Source: Undibacter mobilis
Lineage (GTDB): Bacteria > Pseudomonadota > Alphaproteobacteria > Rhizobiales > Xanthobacteraceae
Assembly: GCF_003367195.1 (NCBI RefSeq)
Contig: NZ_QRGO01000001.1
Span: forward strand, 1,040,501 to 1,104,500
Length of the DNA: 64,000 bases
Direction of reading: 5' to 3'
The position numbers were made by a program, and so were the translations under genes. The notes beneath the pieces are model-generated. The model was not told where the DNA came from. It saw only the letters and a list, made by a program, of their open reading frames with translations, and did no database searches. Each line of letters begins with the position of its first letter. The stretch's first letter is position 1. Below, piece after piece: positions 8,228 through 21,153 of the stretch.

Positions 8228-8932
8228 TCAGGTCTCGATAAGCGCCATCATCGACGGTTCATCGGGCCTTTTCGCGACAGCCACATTGCGCGCACCGGCC
8301 TGGATGAGAACTTCCGCGATCGGGCCCGACAGACACAATTGCCGCAATCGCAGGGCTTGGGTAGCAACGCCGGCCGCTTTGGCGCCGGCGACGAACTGCT
8401 CGGCGCTACGTCGCGAATAGTGCAGCACGGTTTCGACCGCACCGCTTTGCAACGCACCGATCAGTTCCGCTGTAAACGATACCGGTGCGGCGCGATAGAT
8501 GACCGCCAGTTCGGCGGCAACGCCGTGCATGGCAAGATCGCCGATCAAGTCACCGCTGCGATCCTCGCCGGCAAGATAAAGGAGCGGCGCGCGCGCATCG
8601 GGACGCCGTTCGACGATCAGCCGCACCAGATCGTCCATATCGCCGCCAGCGACATGGATGTCGGTAAACCCGGCGGCTTGCGCCGCTTCGGCGCTGCGCT
8701 TGCCGACGGCATAGAGCGGCAACGCCGTCAGCGCGGCGCGCGCCGCATGATCGGCAATGGCCGCCACCGCGTTGGCACTGGTGATGACGACGGCGCCGTA
8801 GGTCTGATTGAGCTTCAACGGCACATGCTCGACGCGGAGCAGCGGCGCCACCACGACGATATGGCCGCGCTCGCGCAACGCTGCCGCCGTGCGTTCGCCA
8901 TCGTCCTGCGGCCGCGTCACCACAATACGCAT
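8228..8932 (-). CDS. hemD: Uroporphyrinogen-III synthase
   Basis: A 234-residue cytosolic enzyme that cyclises hydroxymethylbilane with inversion of ring D to give uroporphyrinogen III. The N-terminus MRIVVTRPQDDGERTAAALRE is the typical HemD start. VVITSANAV near residue 50 and the C-terminal VLHYSRRSAEQFV are conserved family segments, in line with the two-lobed fold. The start at 8932 has GAGGGG upstream; longer in-frame versions would run back into hemC. It lies 31 bases after the hemC stop, and its product is the next step in the pathway. Confidence 0.9.
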   Translation of the reverse strand: MRIVVTRPQDDGERTAAALRERGHIVVVAPLLRVEHVPLKLNQTYGAVVITSANAVAAIADHAARAALTALPLYAVGKRSAEAAQAAGFTDIHVAGGDMDDLVRLIVERRPDARAPLLYLAGEDRSGDLIGDLAMHGVAAELAVIYRAAPVSFTAELIGALQSGAVETVLHYSRRSAEQFVAGAKAAGVATQALRLRQLCLSGPIAEVLIQAGARNVAVAKRPDEPSMMALIET

Positions 8933-8963
8933 CGTTACCCCTCGCGCCGGTTTGTGCCGGCCA

Positions 8964-9890
8964 TCAATCGAAGAAGTCCGGTCCGCCAATCTTCTTGAGT
9001 TCGCGGCCCGCCTCGTCGCCGATCCTGACGGCATCGCGAATATGACCGTTACCGGCGATATCATGCGCGGCGCTGCCATCGGGCCGCGCGATCAGGCCGC
9101 GGAAGTGCAGCGTATCGCCGGACAACGTCGCATGACCGGCAAGCGGTGTCTTGCACGAGCCATCGAGCGCGGTGAGAAAAGCGCGTTCGCAGGCGACCGC
9201 GATGAAAGTCGGCGCGTGATTGATCTGCGCCACGAATTGCCGCGTGCGGTTGTCGTCGCCGCGTGTTTCGATGCCGATCGCGCCTTGCGCCACCGCCGGC
9301 ACGAACGTCTCGACTGGCATAATATGAGTCGCGTGCTGCGCCAGCCCGAGCCGATTGAGGCCGGCGATGGCGAGCAATGTGGCATCGACCTCGCCGGATT
9401 CCAGTTTGCGCAGCCGGGTCTGCACATTGCCGCGCAAGGGCGAGACGACGAGATCGGGCCGCGCTTTCTTGACCAACGCCTGCCGGCGCAGCGAAGCCGT
9501 GCCGAGATGCGCGCCGTGCGGCAGGTCGGCCAGTGACTTCGCCTTGAGGCTGATGAAGGCGTCGCGCGGGTCCTCGCGTTCGAGACAGGCCGCCAGCAAG
9601 AGACCCGGCTGCGAAATAGTTGGCATGTCTTTCGCCGAATGCACCGCCAGGTCGATCCGGCTGGAGAGCAGCGCCTCCTCGATTTCCTTGGTGAACAGGC
9701 CTTTGCCACCGACCTCGGACAAAGGCCGGTCCTGGATGGCGTCGCCGGTCGTCTTGATGACGACGATCTCGAACGCTGTTTCCGGCGCGCCGGTGACCCG
9801 CGCCAGCAAGGCGCGCACAAGATTGGCCTGGGCCAGCGCCAGCGGTGAGCCGCGCGTGCCGAGGCGGAGAAGGGGGGCCGATTGCGCCAT
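8964..9890 (-). CDS. hemC: Porphobilinogen deaminase (hydroxymethylbilane synthase)
   Basis: A 308-residue enzyme that condenses four porphobilinogens into hydroxymethylbilane. Conserved features include LRLGTRGSPLALAQA at the N-terminus, the KTTGD and GGKGLFTKEIE segments, and AVHSAKDMP. Further on are GTASLRRQAL and the dipyrromethane-cofactor cysteine in LDGSCKTPLAGHA. Length matches the family. The start at 9890 is preceded by GCGAGGA. It is the first gene of the hemC-hemD-mitofilin-hemY operon and is divergent from tsaD across about 190 bases that contain a palindromic repeat. Confidence 0.95.
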   Translation of the reverse strand: MAQSAPLLRLGTRGSPLALAQANLVRALLARVTGAPETAFEIVVIKTTGDAIQDRPLSEVGGKGLFTKEIEEALLSSRIDLAVHSAKDMPTISQPGLLLAACLEREDPRDAFISLKAKSLADLPHGAHLGTASLRRQALVKKARPDLVVSPLRGNVQTRLRKLESGEVDATLLAIAGLNRLGLAQHATHIMPVETFVPAVAQGAIGIETRGDDNRTRQFVAQINHAPTFIAVACERAFLTALDGSCKTPLAGHATLSGDTLHFRGLIARPDGSAAHDIAGNGHIRDAVRIGDEAGRELKKIGGPDFFD

Positions 9891-9956
9891 ATGTCCTCGC
9901 GGTGCTAGGCGGTCCTTGTAGTGCAGGCTTTGGGGAATTGGGAGAGTGCGCTCTCC

Positions 9957-10060
9957 GTCATTCCGGGGCGCGGCCGAAGGCCGCGAGCCCGGAATCCATA
10001 ACCCCGGCGCTGCGGAGTATGGATTCCGGGCCCGCCACTTTTGTGGCGTCCCGGAATGAC
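9957..10060. repeat. Palindromic intergenic repeat (GTCATTCCGGGG type)
   Basis: A 104-base composite inverted repeat. It opens with GTCATTCCGGGGCGCGG and closes with CCGGAATGAC. Internal inverted arms GGAATCCATA and TATGGATTCC flank the centre, and each half carries its own small hairpin (GCGGCCGAAGGCCGC, GCCACTTTTGTGGC). The same unit recurs at 58861-58970 and 60321-60424. It ends 16 bases before the tsaD start codon, so it probably lies in the tsaD leader. Confidence 0.85.
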
Positions 10061-10076
10061 AAAAAGTGGAATCACC

Positions 10077-11150
10077 ATGCTCGTTCTCGGTATCGAGACG
10101 ACCTGCGACGAAACCGCGGCGGCCGTGGTCGAGCGCAAGGCCGACGGCACCGGGCATATTCTGTCCAATGTGGTGCTGAGCCAGGTCGATGAGCACGCCG
10201 TGTTCGGCGGCGTGGTGCCGGAGATCGCCGCGCGCGCCCATGTCGAGGCCATCGACGTCATCATCGACGAGGCTATGCGCGAGGCCGGCACCACCTATGA
10301 CGACCTCGACGGAATCGCGGCGGCCGCCGGGCCGGGACTGATCGGCGGCGTTATCGTCGGCCTCACCACCGCCAAGGCCATCGCGCTGGTCAAGAAGGTG
10401 CCGCTCATCGCCATCAATCACCTTGAGGCGCACGCACTGACCGCGCGGCTTACCGACAACACGGCGTTCCCTTATCTTCTGTTCCTCGCCTCCGGCGGCC
10501 ACACCCAGCTCGTCGCCGTGCTCGGCGTCGGCGAGTATGTGCGGCTCGGCACCACGCAGGACGACGCCATCGGCGAAGCTTTCGACAAGACCGCCAAGTT
10601 GCTCGGCCTCGGCTACCCCGGCGGGCCGCAGGTCGAACGGCAGGCCTTCAGCGGCAATAAAACGCGCTTTGCCCTGCCGCGGCCCATGCAGCACCGCAAG
10701 GATGCGGATTTCTCGTTCTCCGGTCTCAAGACGGCCTTGCGGCTGGAAGCCGAGCGTGTTGCGCCTTTATCGCCGCAGGATATCGCCGACCTGTGCGCCT
10801 CGTTTCAGGAAGCCGTGGTGGACGTGGTGCATGATCGCCTGCGCTCCGGCCTCAAGCTGTTCCGCGCACGCTTCGGCGAGCCGGCCGCGCTAGTCGCCGC
10901 CGGCGGGGTCGCCGCCAATCAGGCAGTTCGCGGTGCGCTGACCCGCGTCGCCATGGAAACCGGCACGCCGCTCGCGGTGCCGCCTTTGAAGCTATGTACC
11001 GACAACGGCGCCATGATCGCCTGGGCCGGGATCGAGCGCCTCGCCCTCGGCCTCACCGATACGATGGCATTCGCGCCCCGCGCGCGCTGGCCGCTCGATG
11101 CCGGTGCCGCGGCGCAAGGTGCGCTGACGCGTACAGCCGCGTATAAGTAG
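10077..11150 (+). CDS. tsaD: tRNA N6-threonylcarbamoyladenosine transferase
   Basis: A 357-residue ASKHA-fold enzyme. With TsaB and TsaE it transfers threonylcarbamoyl from TC-AMP to A37 of ANN-decoding tRNAs. The Kae1 features are present: [14 protein letters not shown] at the N-terminus, the metal-binding HLEAH at 115-119, SGGHTQLV, and the [10 protein letters not shown] nucleotide-binding segment with a late metal-ligand region ([11 protein letters not shown]). The ATG at 10077 begins the conserved MLVLGIETT; an in-frame ATG further upstream lies inside the palindromic repeat and is rejected. Only a weak AGTGG-like site precedes it. It is followed by gpsA after 27 bases. Confidence 0.95.
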   Translation: MLVLGIETTCDETAAAVVERKADGTGHILSNVVLSQVDEHAVFGGVVPEIAARAHVEAIDVIIDEAMREAGTTYDDLDGIAAAAGPGLIGGVIVGLTTAKAIALVKKVPLIAINHLEAHALTARLTDNTAFPYLLFLASGGHTQLVAVLGVGEYVRLGTTQDDAIGEAFDKTAKLLGLGYPGGPQVERQAFSGNKTRFALPRPMQHRKDADFSFSGLKTALRLEAERVAPLSPQDIADLCASFQEAVVDVVHDRLRSGLKLFRARFGEPAALVAAGGVAANQAVRGALTRVAMETGTPLAVPPLKLCTDNGAMIAWAGIERLALGLTDTMAFAPRARWPLDAGAAAQGALTRTAAYK

Positions 11151-11177
11151 CCTCCCGATCTTGCCGGAAGTCCTTGC

Positions 11178-12152
11178 ATGACCATTCAACGCATCGCGGT
11201 TCTCGGAGGCGGCGCCTGGGGCACCGCGCTGGCACAGACCGCCGCGCGCGCCGGACGCGACGTGACCTTGTGGGAGTTCGACGCCGGCCATGCCGAGCAT
11301 CTCAGCCAGCAGCGCGAAAGCCGCTTTCTGCCCGGCGTGAAGCTGGAGGCCGCGATCAAGGTGACGCGCGCGCTCGGCGAAGCGGCGCAGAACGACGCTA
11401 TTTTATTGGTCGTACCGGCGCAGGCGCTACGTTCCGTGGTGACGCAACTGACGCAGACCATGAAACCCGGCACGCCGCTGATTGCCTGCGCCAAGGGCAT
11501 CGAGCACGGCACGCACAAATTCATGACCGAGATCATCGCCGAATGCACGGACAGCGCCGTGCCGGCGATCTTGTCGGGGCCGAGCTTTGCCGCCGACGTG
11601 GCGCGCGGCCTGCCGACCGCCGTCACCATCGCGGCGGCGGACTCGCTGGTCGCCGAAAAGCTGGCGCATGCGCTCAATTCCGGCAGTTTCCGGCCCTATC
11701 ACTCGACCGATATTCGCGGCGTCGAAATTGGCGGCGCGGTGAAGAACGTGCTGGCGATCGCCTCCGGCATCGTCAATGGACGCGGGCTTGGCGCCAGCGC
11801 CTCGGCCGCGCTGACGACGCGCGGCTTTGCCGAAATGGTGCGCTTTGGCCGCGCCCTCGGCGCCCGGCCCGAGACGCTGACCGGACTGTCGGGCCTCGGC
11901 GATCTCATTCTGACCTGCTCGTCGCCGCAGTCGCGCAATTTCTCCTATGGCGCCGCGCTCGGCCGCGGCGAAGTGCCGAGCGGCAAGCTCGCCGAGGGCG
12001 CCTTCACCGCGCCGGTGCTGCTGGAAATGGCGCGCGACAAGAATATCGACATGCCGATTTCGGCCGCGGTCGCTGCCGTGCTGGCTAATGAGCACAGCGT
12101 CGATGAGGCGATCGCCGCGCTGCTGTCGCGGCCGATCAAGGCGGAGGAGTAA
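11178..12152 (+). CDS. gpsA: Glycerol-3-phosphate dehydrogenase [NAD(P)+]
   Basis: A 324-residue cytosolic enzyme that reduces dihydroxyacetone phosphate to sn-glycerol-3-phosphate, the backbone for phospholipids. The Rossmann motif [12 protein letters not shown] is at residues 8-19. The family motif [10 protein letters not shown] is at 133-142 and the catalytic lysine K189 is in [10 protein letters not shown], followed by [25 protein letters not shown]-type Shine-Dalgarno bases (CCGGAAG) precede the ATG. Its stop is one base from the start of the EVE-domain gene, which implies a tsaD-gpsA-EVE operon. Confidence 0.95.
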   Translation: MTIQRIAVLGGGAWGTALAQTAARAGRDVTLWEFDAGHAEHLSQQRESRFLPGVKLEAAIKVTRALGEAAQNDAILLVVPAQALRSVVTQLTQTMKPGTPLIACAKGIEHGTHKFMTEIIAECTDSAVPAILSGPSFAADVARGLPTAVTIAAADSLVAEKLAHALNSGSFRPYHSTDIRGVEIGGAVKNVLAIASGIVNGRGLGASASAALTTRGFAEMVRFGRALGARPETLTGLSGLGDLILTCSSPQSRNFSYGAALGRGEVPSGKLAEGAFTAPVLLEMARDKNIDMPISAAVAAVLANEHSVDEAIAALLSRPIKAEE

Positions 12153-12153
12153 A

Positions 12154-12570
12154 ATGGCCTACTGGTTGCTTAAATCCGAGCCCGATGCCTGGTCGTGGGA
12201 CCAGATGGTGAAAGCCGGCGCCAAAGGCACCGCCTGGACCGGCATTCGCAACCACACCGCCAAGCTCAACATGATGAAGATGAAGAAGGGCGACCGCGGC
12301 TTCTTCTATCACTCCAATATCGGCAAGGAGATCGTCGGTATCGTCGAGGTCATCAAGGAAGCCTATCCCGATCCGACCGCCAAGGCCGGCGAGCCCTGGG
12401 TCTGCGTCGACGTCAAAGCCGTGGAGGCGCTGCCGAGGCCCGTGACTTTGGCCGCCATCAAGGCCGAGCCGAAGCTGGCCGACATCCAGGTGCTCAAGCA
12501 ATCGCGCCTGTCGCTGCCGGCGATCACCGACGCCGAGTGGAAGCTGGTCCGCAAGATGGGCGGGCTCTGA
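12154..12570 (+). CDS. EVE-domain protein
   Basis: A 138-residue protein consisting of a single EVE (PUA-like) domain. The start MAYWLLKSEPDAWSWDQM is the usual signature. Next come TAWTGIRNHTAKLNMMKMKKGD and FFYHSN, which line the binding pocket in family members, then IVGIVEV and the C-terminal LKQSRLS...ITDAEW. EVE domains resemble YTH domains and bind modified bases in DNA or RNA. The single-domain Thy28-like forms are housekeeping proteins of unsettled function. GGAGGAG overlaps the end of gpsA, so translation is probably coupled. The overextended frame upstream inside gpsA is not used. Confidence 0.9.
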   Translation: MAYWLLKSEPDAWSWDQMVKAGAKGTAWTGIRNHTAKLNMMKMKKGDRGFFYHSNIGKEIVGIVEVIKEAYPDPTAKAGEPWVCVDVKAVEALPRPVTLAAIKAEPKLADIQVLKQSRLSLPAITDAEWKLVRKMGGL

Positions 12571-12770
12571 CCCGCGCAGGCCCAGCTAGCGGCCAATACC
12601 GTTCCAGGCCGCCGCCACCTTGATATTTCCCAAATGTCGCACACGACGAAAGTTGCAGGCCCGGCGCTTGTGACGGGTTGTGCCCGCGGCGCATAATGGG
12701 CGGGAACCATAAGCGCCCCCGGGCTTAAACCGGGGTGCCGCGTCATGCCGCGATACCGGGAGGGAGTGCG

Positions 12771-14729
<1,959 letters not shown>

Positions 14730-14754
14730 GCGCTTCCGCCATCGCTAAGCTGTT

Positions 14755-14792
14755 ATCACCGGGCCGGCGCTAAAGCGCCGTGACCCGGTGAT
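14755..14792 (+). terminator. Strong GC hairpin after acsA
   Basis: ATCACCGGG ... CCCGGTGAT forms a 9-base outer stem. It encloses a CGGCGC-TAAA-GCGCCG hairpin. No long T run follows, so this is a probable but imperfect factor-independent terminator, or an mRNA-stabilising hairpin, 25 bases after the acsA stop. Confidence 0.55.
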
Positions 14793-14961
14793 CTCGTTTA
14801 GGGACGCACTGCCAACCTAAGCGGAGTAGCCGGATATTCATGAGAGAGGGCAAGTAGAACGCCGAAAGTTCCATCCACGTCATTTACGTTACCGCGAGCT
14901 TTCCGCCGACCGGTATCCGCCCCGCCTTATGATCCGCCCATTAATTCCGGGCGGCTGCGGC

Positions 14962-15513
14962 ATGACTCACGTACTCATCAAGCGAACCTTCCTGTTCGTC
15001 ACCTTCGTTCTCTGCTGGGCGATTTTCGCCGCGGTGGTTGCACATAGTACGCCCTATCCCGGCGCCCCGGGCCCCGGCGAGCGCGGCGTTGTGCCGTTCT
15101 CGGGCTTCACACCCGGCACCATCGTCGTGCGAACGAACGAGCGCTATCTGTATCTGGTGCTCGACGAATACCACGCGCTGCGCTTCCCGGTCGGCGTCGG
15201 CCGCGAAGGCAAGACCTGGACCGGCAAGGCGCGCATCGAAGGCAAATACGTCAAGCCGGCCTGGGCGCCGCCGGACGAGATCCGCCGCGACAATCCGAAT
15301 TTGCCCGAGGTGATCGCCGGCGGCGACAAGCGCAATCCGATGGGCGATGCCGCCTTGACCATGCGCGGCGGCGACTATGCCATTCACGGCACCAACAACC
15401 CGCGCTCGATCGGCGGCTTCGTCTCCTACGGATGCATCCGCATGTTCAACCGCGACATCCGCGAACTATATCGCATGGTCGATGTCGGCACGCCGGTCGT
15501 CGTTGAACAATGA
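14962..15513 (+). CDS. L,D-transpeptidase (YkuD domain), first of a tandem pair
   Basis: A 183-residue exported protein (194 if the ATG at 14929 is used). A hydrophobic signal or anchor segment (FLFVTFVLCWAIFAAVVA) precedes a YkuD domain. The catalytic histidine is in HGTN (about residue 142) and the nucleophilic cysteine in SYGCIRM (about 158), with the 16-residue spacing typical of the family. Such enzymes make 3-3 peptidoglycan crosslinks or attach proteins to the wall in the periplasm. The residue before GC is Tyr, whereas the usual motif is [S/T]HGC. It is followed 10 bases later by a paralogue, so the two are a tandem duplication. Confidence 0.85.
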   Translation: MTHVLIKRTFLFVTFVLCWAIFAAVVAHSTPYPGAPGPGERGVVPFSGFTPGTIVVRTNERYLYLVLDEYHALRFPVGVGREGKTWTGKARIEGKYVKPAWAPPDEIRRDNPNLPEVIAGGDKRNPMGDAALTMRGGDYAIHGTNNPRSIGGFVSYGCIRMFNRDIRELYRMVDVGTPVVVEQ

Positions 15514-15523
15514 TCGTTGCGTC

Positions 15524-16015
15524 ATGAAGTCTCTCAAGGCCATTGCTGGCCTTCTCATACTCTTCGGTTCCCTGTTCGCGGTGCAGCCGGCTTCGGCGCG
15601 CGGCGATGTCGTGCAGTTCCGCAGCGCCTATGGTCCCGGCACCATCGTCGTCTCGACCGGCACGCGGCAGCTTTTCTATGTACTCGATGGCGGTCGCGCG
15701 ATCCGCTACCCGGTCGGCGTCGGCAAGGCCGGTATGGCCTGGCATGGCCGCGCCTATGTCGCCGCCAAGCACATCCGCCCGGCCTGGGCGCGCATACCGG
15801 GCCGCACACCAACCTATCCGGGCGGGTCGCCGCAGAATCCGATGGGTGCCGCGGCGATGGGGCTCGATCGCGGCAATTACGCCATCCATGGCACCAACGA
15901 TCCGTCCTCGATCGGCGGTTACGTCTCCCATGGCTGCATCCGCATGCACAACGCCGACATCATGGACCTGTACCGTCGCACGCCGATCGGCACCGAGGTT
16001 CATGTGGTGCAGTGA
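15524..16015 (+). CDS. L,D-transpeptidase (YkuD domain), second of a tandem pair
   Basis: A 163-residue protein with a classical signal peptide (MKSLKAIAGLLILFGSLFAVQPASA, cleavage after ASA) followed directly by the YkuD domain. His122 is in HGTND and Cys138 in SHGCIRM, matching the consensus. It shares FxPGTIVV, YPVGVG, HIRPAWA, NPMG and YAIHGTN blocks with the preceding gene. Predicted to act in the periplasm on tetrapeptide stems of peptidoglycan. The short 10-base gap suggests one mRNA. Longer upstream in-frame starts lie inside the first transpeptidase and are rejected. Confidence 0.88.
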   Translation: MKSLKAIAGLLILFGSLFAVQPASARGDVVQFRSAYGPGTIVVSTGTRQLFYVLDGGRAIRYPVGVGKAGMAWHGRAYVAAKHIRPAWARIPGRTPTYPGGSPQNPMGAAAMGLDRGNYAIHGTNDPSSIGGYVSHGCIRMHNADIMDLYRRTPIGTEVHVVQ

Positions 16016-16100
16016 CGAGCGCGGTCGGTAAATACCCGATCCACGCACTTTTTCGTCATTCGCTCGCGCCACCGACACAATTCGTGGCAATAAGGGCGTC

Positions 16101-17444
16101 ATGGCGCGCGCGCGAATCGCCCCCCAAGTTGAAGTCCCCGGTCTGGCCGCCCGGCGCATAGCCACGGACATTGTCGACGGTGTGCTCCGCCGCCGTATCG
16201 CGCTCGACGATCAGCTTTCCGGCAAGTCCGCGCATCTCGGCCTTGCCACGCTTGCCGACCGCGACCGCGCGCTGATGCGCCGGCTCGCCGCCACCGTGCT
16301 GCGGCGTCTCGGCACCTTGCGCCATCTGGTCGGCGGTTTTCTCGACAAGGGCTTCCCCGCGGACGCACCGCGCACCGAAATCATCCTGCTCGTCGGCGCC
16401 GCGCAGATTCTCTGGCTGGATGTGCCGGATCACGCCGCCGTCGATCTGTCGGTTCGTCTGGCGCAGGCCGATCGCCGCGCCGCGCGCTATGCCGGCCTCG
16501 TCAATGCCGTGCTGCGCCGCGTGGCGCAGGCGCGCGCCACCTTCGACGCCGCCGATGTGACCCGCGATACACCGGAATGGCTGCTCAAGCGCTGGCGCAA
16601 AACCTATGGCGACGACACCGCGCAAGCCATTGCCGCCGCCAACGGCCACGAACCGGCGCTCGATCTCACCGTAAAACAGGATGCGGCAAATTGGGCCGAG
16701 CGCCTGCACGGCGAGGTGCTGCCGACCGGAACCGTGCGCACCTCGGCGCAAGGCGCTATTTCGCTGCTGCCCGGCTTCGTCGAAGGCGCATGGTGGGTGC
16801 AGGACGCGGCCGCCTCGATCCCGGCACACCTGTTCGGCGCGATTGCGGGCAAGGACGTGTGCGATCTCTGCGCCGCGCCCGGCGGCAAGTCGGCGCAACT
16901 CGCCATTGCCGGAGCCAATGTCATCGCGGTCGATCGCTCGCCGGCGCGTATTGCGCGGCTGAAGGAGAATTTCGCGCGCCTCAAGCTCAACGTCGAAACG
17001 GTGGCCGCCGACGCACTGGAGTGGCAGCCGGACCGGCGGTTCGATGCCGTGCTGCTCGACGCACCCTGCACCGCGACCGGCACCATCCGCCGCCATCCCG
17101 ACGTGCCGTGGCTGAAGTCGGAAAACGATCTCGGCATCTTGACGGCGCTGCAAAGCCGGCTGCTCGATCGCGCCGCCAACCTTCTCAAGCCCGGCGGCAC
17201 GCTGGTCTACTGCACCTGCTCGCTGGAACCGGAAGAAGGCGAAGCGCAGATCGCCGACCTGCTGGCGCGCGACCCGCGCCTGACGCGCGCGCCGATTACC
17301 GCCGCCGAGGTGTTCGGCCATGCCGAATTCGTCACCCGGAAGGGCGAGTTGCGGACTCTGCCGCATTACCTGCCCCATGCCGACCCGCGCTGGAGCGGTC
17401 TGGACGGCTTTTTCGCCGCCCGCCTGACCCGGAAGCCGGATTAG
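16101..17444 (+). CDS. rsmB: 16S rRNA (cytosine-C5)-methyltransferase, RsmB/Sun family
   Basis: A 447-residue SAM-dependent methyltransferase, by family acting on C967 of 16S rRNA. An N-terminal NusB-like RNA-binding domain (about residues 15-140) precedes the Rossmann domain. The SAM motif DLCAAPGGKSAQL is near 255 and VIAVDRS marks the second SAM strand. The two family cysteines are C323 in DAPCTATGTIRRHPD and the catalytic C373 in CTCSLEPEEGE. The ATG at 16101 has AAGGGCG upstream. It leads a row with the heparinase-family gene and purH. Confidence 0.92.
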   Translation: MARARIAPQVEVPGLAARRIATDIVDGVLRRRIALDDQLSGKSAHLGLATLADRDRALMRRLAATVLRRLGTLRHLVGGFLDKGFPADAPRTEIILLVGAAQILWLDVPDHAAVDLSVRLAQADRRAARYAGLVNAVLRRVAQARATFDAADVTRDTPEWLLKRWRKTYGDDTAQAIAAANGHEPALDLTVKQDAANWAERLHGEVLPTGTVRTSAQGAISLLPGFVEGAWWVQDAAASIPAHLFGAIAGKDVCDLCAAPGGKSAQLAIAGANVIAVDRSPARIARLKENFARLKLNVETVAADALEWQPDRRFDAVLLDAPCTATGTIRRHPDVPWLKSENDLGILTALQSRLLDRAANLLKPGGTLVYCTCSLEPEEGEAQIADLLARDPRLTRAPITAAEVFGHAEFVTRKGELRTLPHYLPHADPRWSGLDGFFAARLTRKPD

Positions 17445-17563
17445 CCCGGACTTATGCACCGCTGCCCACACCCGCGGCAGCATCATTGGCCCATACCGGA
17501 CCCTTCCGCTATCCTACGGATTGCACGCGGGAATCGCCGCGTTGCTGGGGACGAATAAAGGCA

Positions 17564-19318
17564 ATGCGGGTTACGCTCGGCGAACGAGCCAGGCTGTCTT
17601 TGCTGGTCGGGCGCCGCGCGTTGCGGGGCCTGTCCGGCGCCGTCGGCACGCATCCGCTGCTGCGTTGGCGCTATGGCTCGACCAAAACCGACCGGCTGGT
17701 GATTGCGCCGCAAGACCTGCGCACCGCCGACGCCACCCGCGCCGCCGAAATCTATGCCGGACGCTTCGCCTTCGCCGGCAAGGTCGTGATCTGCGACCGG
17801 CGTTCGCCCTTCGAGATGATGCCGCCCTCGGAAGAGTGGGCGACGGTGCTGCTCAATTTTTCTTGGCTGCGTCATCTGCGCGCCGCCGATTCGGCCATCA
17901 CCCGCGCCAATGCGCGCTCGCTGATCGACGAATGGATCAACGCACAGGGAAGCTGGCATCCCGTCGGCTGGCAGCCGGAAATCCTGTCACGCCGCATCAT
18001 CTGCTGGCTGTGCCATTCGCCCTTCATCCTGCAGGACGCCGATGCGCGCTTCTACCGGCGCTTCATTCGCAGTCTGCAGCGCCAGGTGCGTTACCTGCGC
18101 GGCACCGTCAACGATACGCGCGCCGGTCTGCCGCGCTTGCAGGCGCTGATCGCGCTGACATACGCCGCGCTGTGCCTCAATGGCCTGTCCGGCCAGTTGC
18201 GACCGTCGGCGCGGCGGCTGATCGACGAATTGCGCGCGCAGGTGCTGCCGGACGGCGGTCACATCAGCCGCAATCCAGGCACGTTGATCGAGATCGTCAT
18301 CGACCTGTTGCCGCTGCGGCAATTGTTCGCCGCGCGCAATCTGCAATCGCCGCAGGCGATCAACAACGCCATCGACCGCATCATGCCGATGCTGCGCTTC
18401 TTCCGGCACCCCGACGGCAATTTCGCGCAATTCAACGGTATGGGACCGACAGCGGTCGATCTGCTGGCCACCGCGCTGGCCTATGACGATGCGCGCGGCG
18501 CGCCTTTGTCGAACGCGCCGCATTCCGGCTATCAGCGCATCGACGCCGATGCCACCGTGATCCTGATGGATACCGGCCGGCCACCCCCGGCCGCGCTCTC
18601 GACCGAGGCCCATGCCGGCTGCCTGTCGTTCGAGATGTCGTTCCGGCAGCATCGCGTCATCGTCAATTGCGGCCTGCCGTCGATGAACCGCGAGAACTGG
18701 CGGCAGGTGGCGCGCGCCACCGCGGCGCATTCCACCGTCACCTTCAACGACACGTCATCGTGCCGGTTTCTCGAATCCAAATCGCTGCGCCGGCTGCTCG
18801 GCGGTACGCCGATCGTCTCAGGGCCGCGCAAAGTCACCGCCGAGCGCCACGACGACACCGACGGCGCCACCATCGTTGCGTCGCAGGACGGCTATGCCGG
18901 CGAATTCGGCATCGTGCAGACGCGCACCATCAAGGTCAGCGCCGACGGCCGTACCATCGACGGCGAGGACGCATTCACGCCGGCCTACAAGGCGTTCGAT
19001 CCGCGCAAGGGCGACGAATACGCCGTGCGTTTTCACCTGCATCCCGCGATCAAGGCGAGCCGGCTGTCGGAAGGGCGCGGCGTCATCCTGCTCCTGCCCG
19101 ACAAGGAAGTATGGACCTTCGCCACCATGGGCGAGACGGTCGAGGTTGAGGAAAGCGTGTATCTCGCCGGCTCCGACGGCCCGCGCCGCGCAGTACAGAT
19201 TGTCGTCTACGGCCGCGCCCGCGAGGCTCCCAAAGTGCGCTGGACCTTCCGCCACACGCCGCCGGTCGCGCAGGGCGCCCGCCTCGACCGCGCCGAAGAG
19301 CCGGAATTGCCGCTCTAA
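17564..19318 (+). CDS. Heparinase II/III family protein
   Basis: A 584-residue protein. An alpha-helical N-terminal half (about 60-300) is followed by a beta-rich heparinase II/III-like C-terminal domain (about 310-570). The latter includes LSFEMSFRQHRVIVNCG and AAHSTVTFNDTSSC, the region holding the catalytic His in characterised lyases. No signal peptide is evident, so the substrate is unclear; heparin itself is unlikely. The gene lies between rsmB and purH, as it does in many Rhizobiales where it is annotated only by domain. The ATG at 17564 starts MRVTLGERARLSLLVGRRA; an open frame upstream overlaps rsmB and is spurious. Confidence 0.8.
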   Translation: MRVTLGERARLSLLVGRRALRGLSGAVGTHPLLRWRYGSTKTDRLVIAPQDLRTADATRAAEIYAGRFAFAGKVVICDRRSPFEMMPPSEEWATVLLNFSWLRHLRAADSAITRANARSLIDEWINAQGSWHPVGWQPEILSRRIICWLCHSPFILQDADARFYRRFIRSLQRQVRYLRGTVNDTRAGLPRLQALIALTYAALCLNGLSGQLRPSARRLIDELRAQVLPDGGHISRNPGTLIEIVIDLLPLRQLFAARNLQSPQAINNAIDRIMPMLRFFRHPDGNFAQFNGMGPTAVDLLATALAYDDARGAPLSNAPHSGYQRIDADATVILMDTGRPPPAALSTEAHAGCLSFEMSFRQHRVIVNCGLPSMNRENWRQVARATAAHSTVTFNDTSSCRFLESKSLRRLLGGTPIVSGPRKVTAERHDDTDGATIVASQDGYAGEFGIVQTRTIKVSADGRTIDGEDAFTPAYKAFDPRKGDEYAVRFHLHPAIKASRLSEGRGVILLLPDKEVWTFATMGETVEVEESVYLAGSDGPRRAVQIVVYGRAREAPKVRWTFRHTPPVAQGARLDRAEEPELPL

Positions 19319-19320
19319 CC

Positions 19321-19479
19321 CTTGCCCCGGACGCGGTGCAGCGCGCAGCGCTTGCGAAGCGATGCGCCGCAGATCCGGGGCCGTCTCGAACGCACCATTT
19401 GCAGCGGTCCCGGGTCTGCAGCGCACCACCAAACGGCGCTGCGCAGCGCCCGGGACAGGAAAGACAACCCGGAATGACA
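19321..19479. repeat. Degenerate palindromic repeat cluster before purH
   Basis: The stretch contains related pieces of inverted repeats: CCCCGGACGCGGTGCAGCGC..GCAGATCCGGGG, then GGTCCCGGGTCTGCAGCGC..GCAGCGCCCGGGACAG, ending with CCCGGAATGACA. It looks like two nested repeat units, the last partly matching the GTCATTCCGGG family in inverse orientation. No coding potential beyond shadow frames is seen in the 217 bases between the heparinase gene and purH. Confidence 0.65.
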
Positions 19480-19535
19480 GCAAAAAGAAGCTGTGCTAGC
19501 CACGGGCCAACATTCCAGAACAAGCAGCGATCCCC

Positions 19536-21128
<1,593 letters not shown>

Positions 21129-21153
21129 CGCTGCATGCCGGAGTGCATGGTCG

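Noticed and set aside
12154..12570. EVE-domain protein as part of a modification-dependent defence system
   Set aside because: It is a lone EVE domain translationally coupled to gpsA in a housekeeping operon; no nuclease, McrB-like or methyltransferase partner is nearby.
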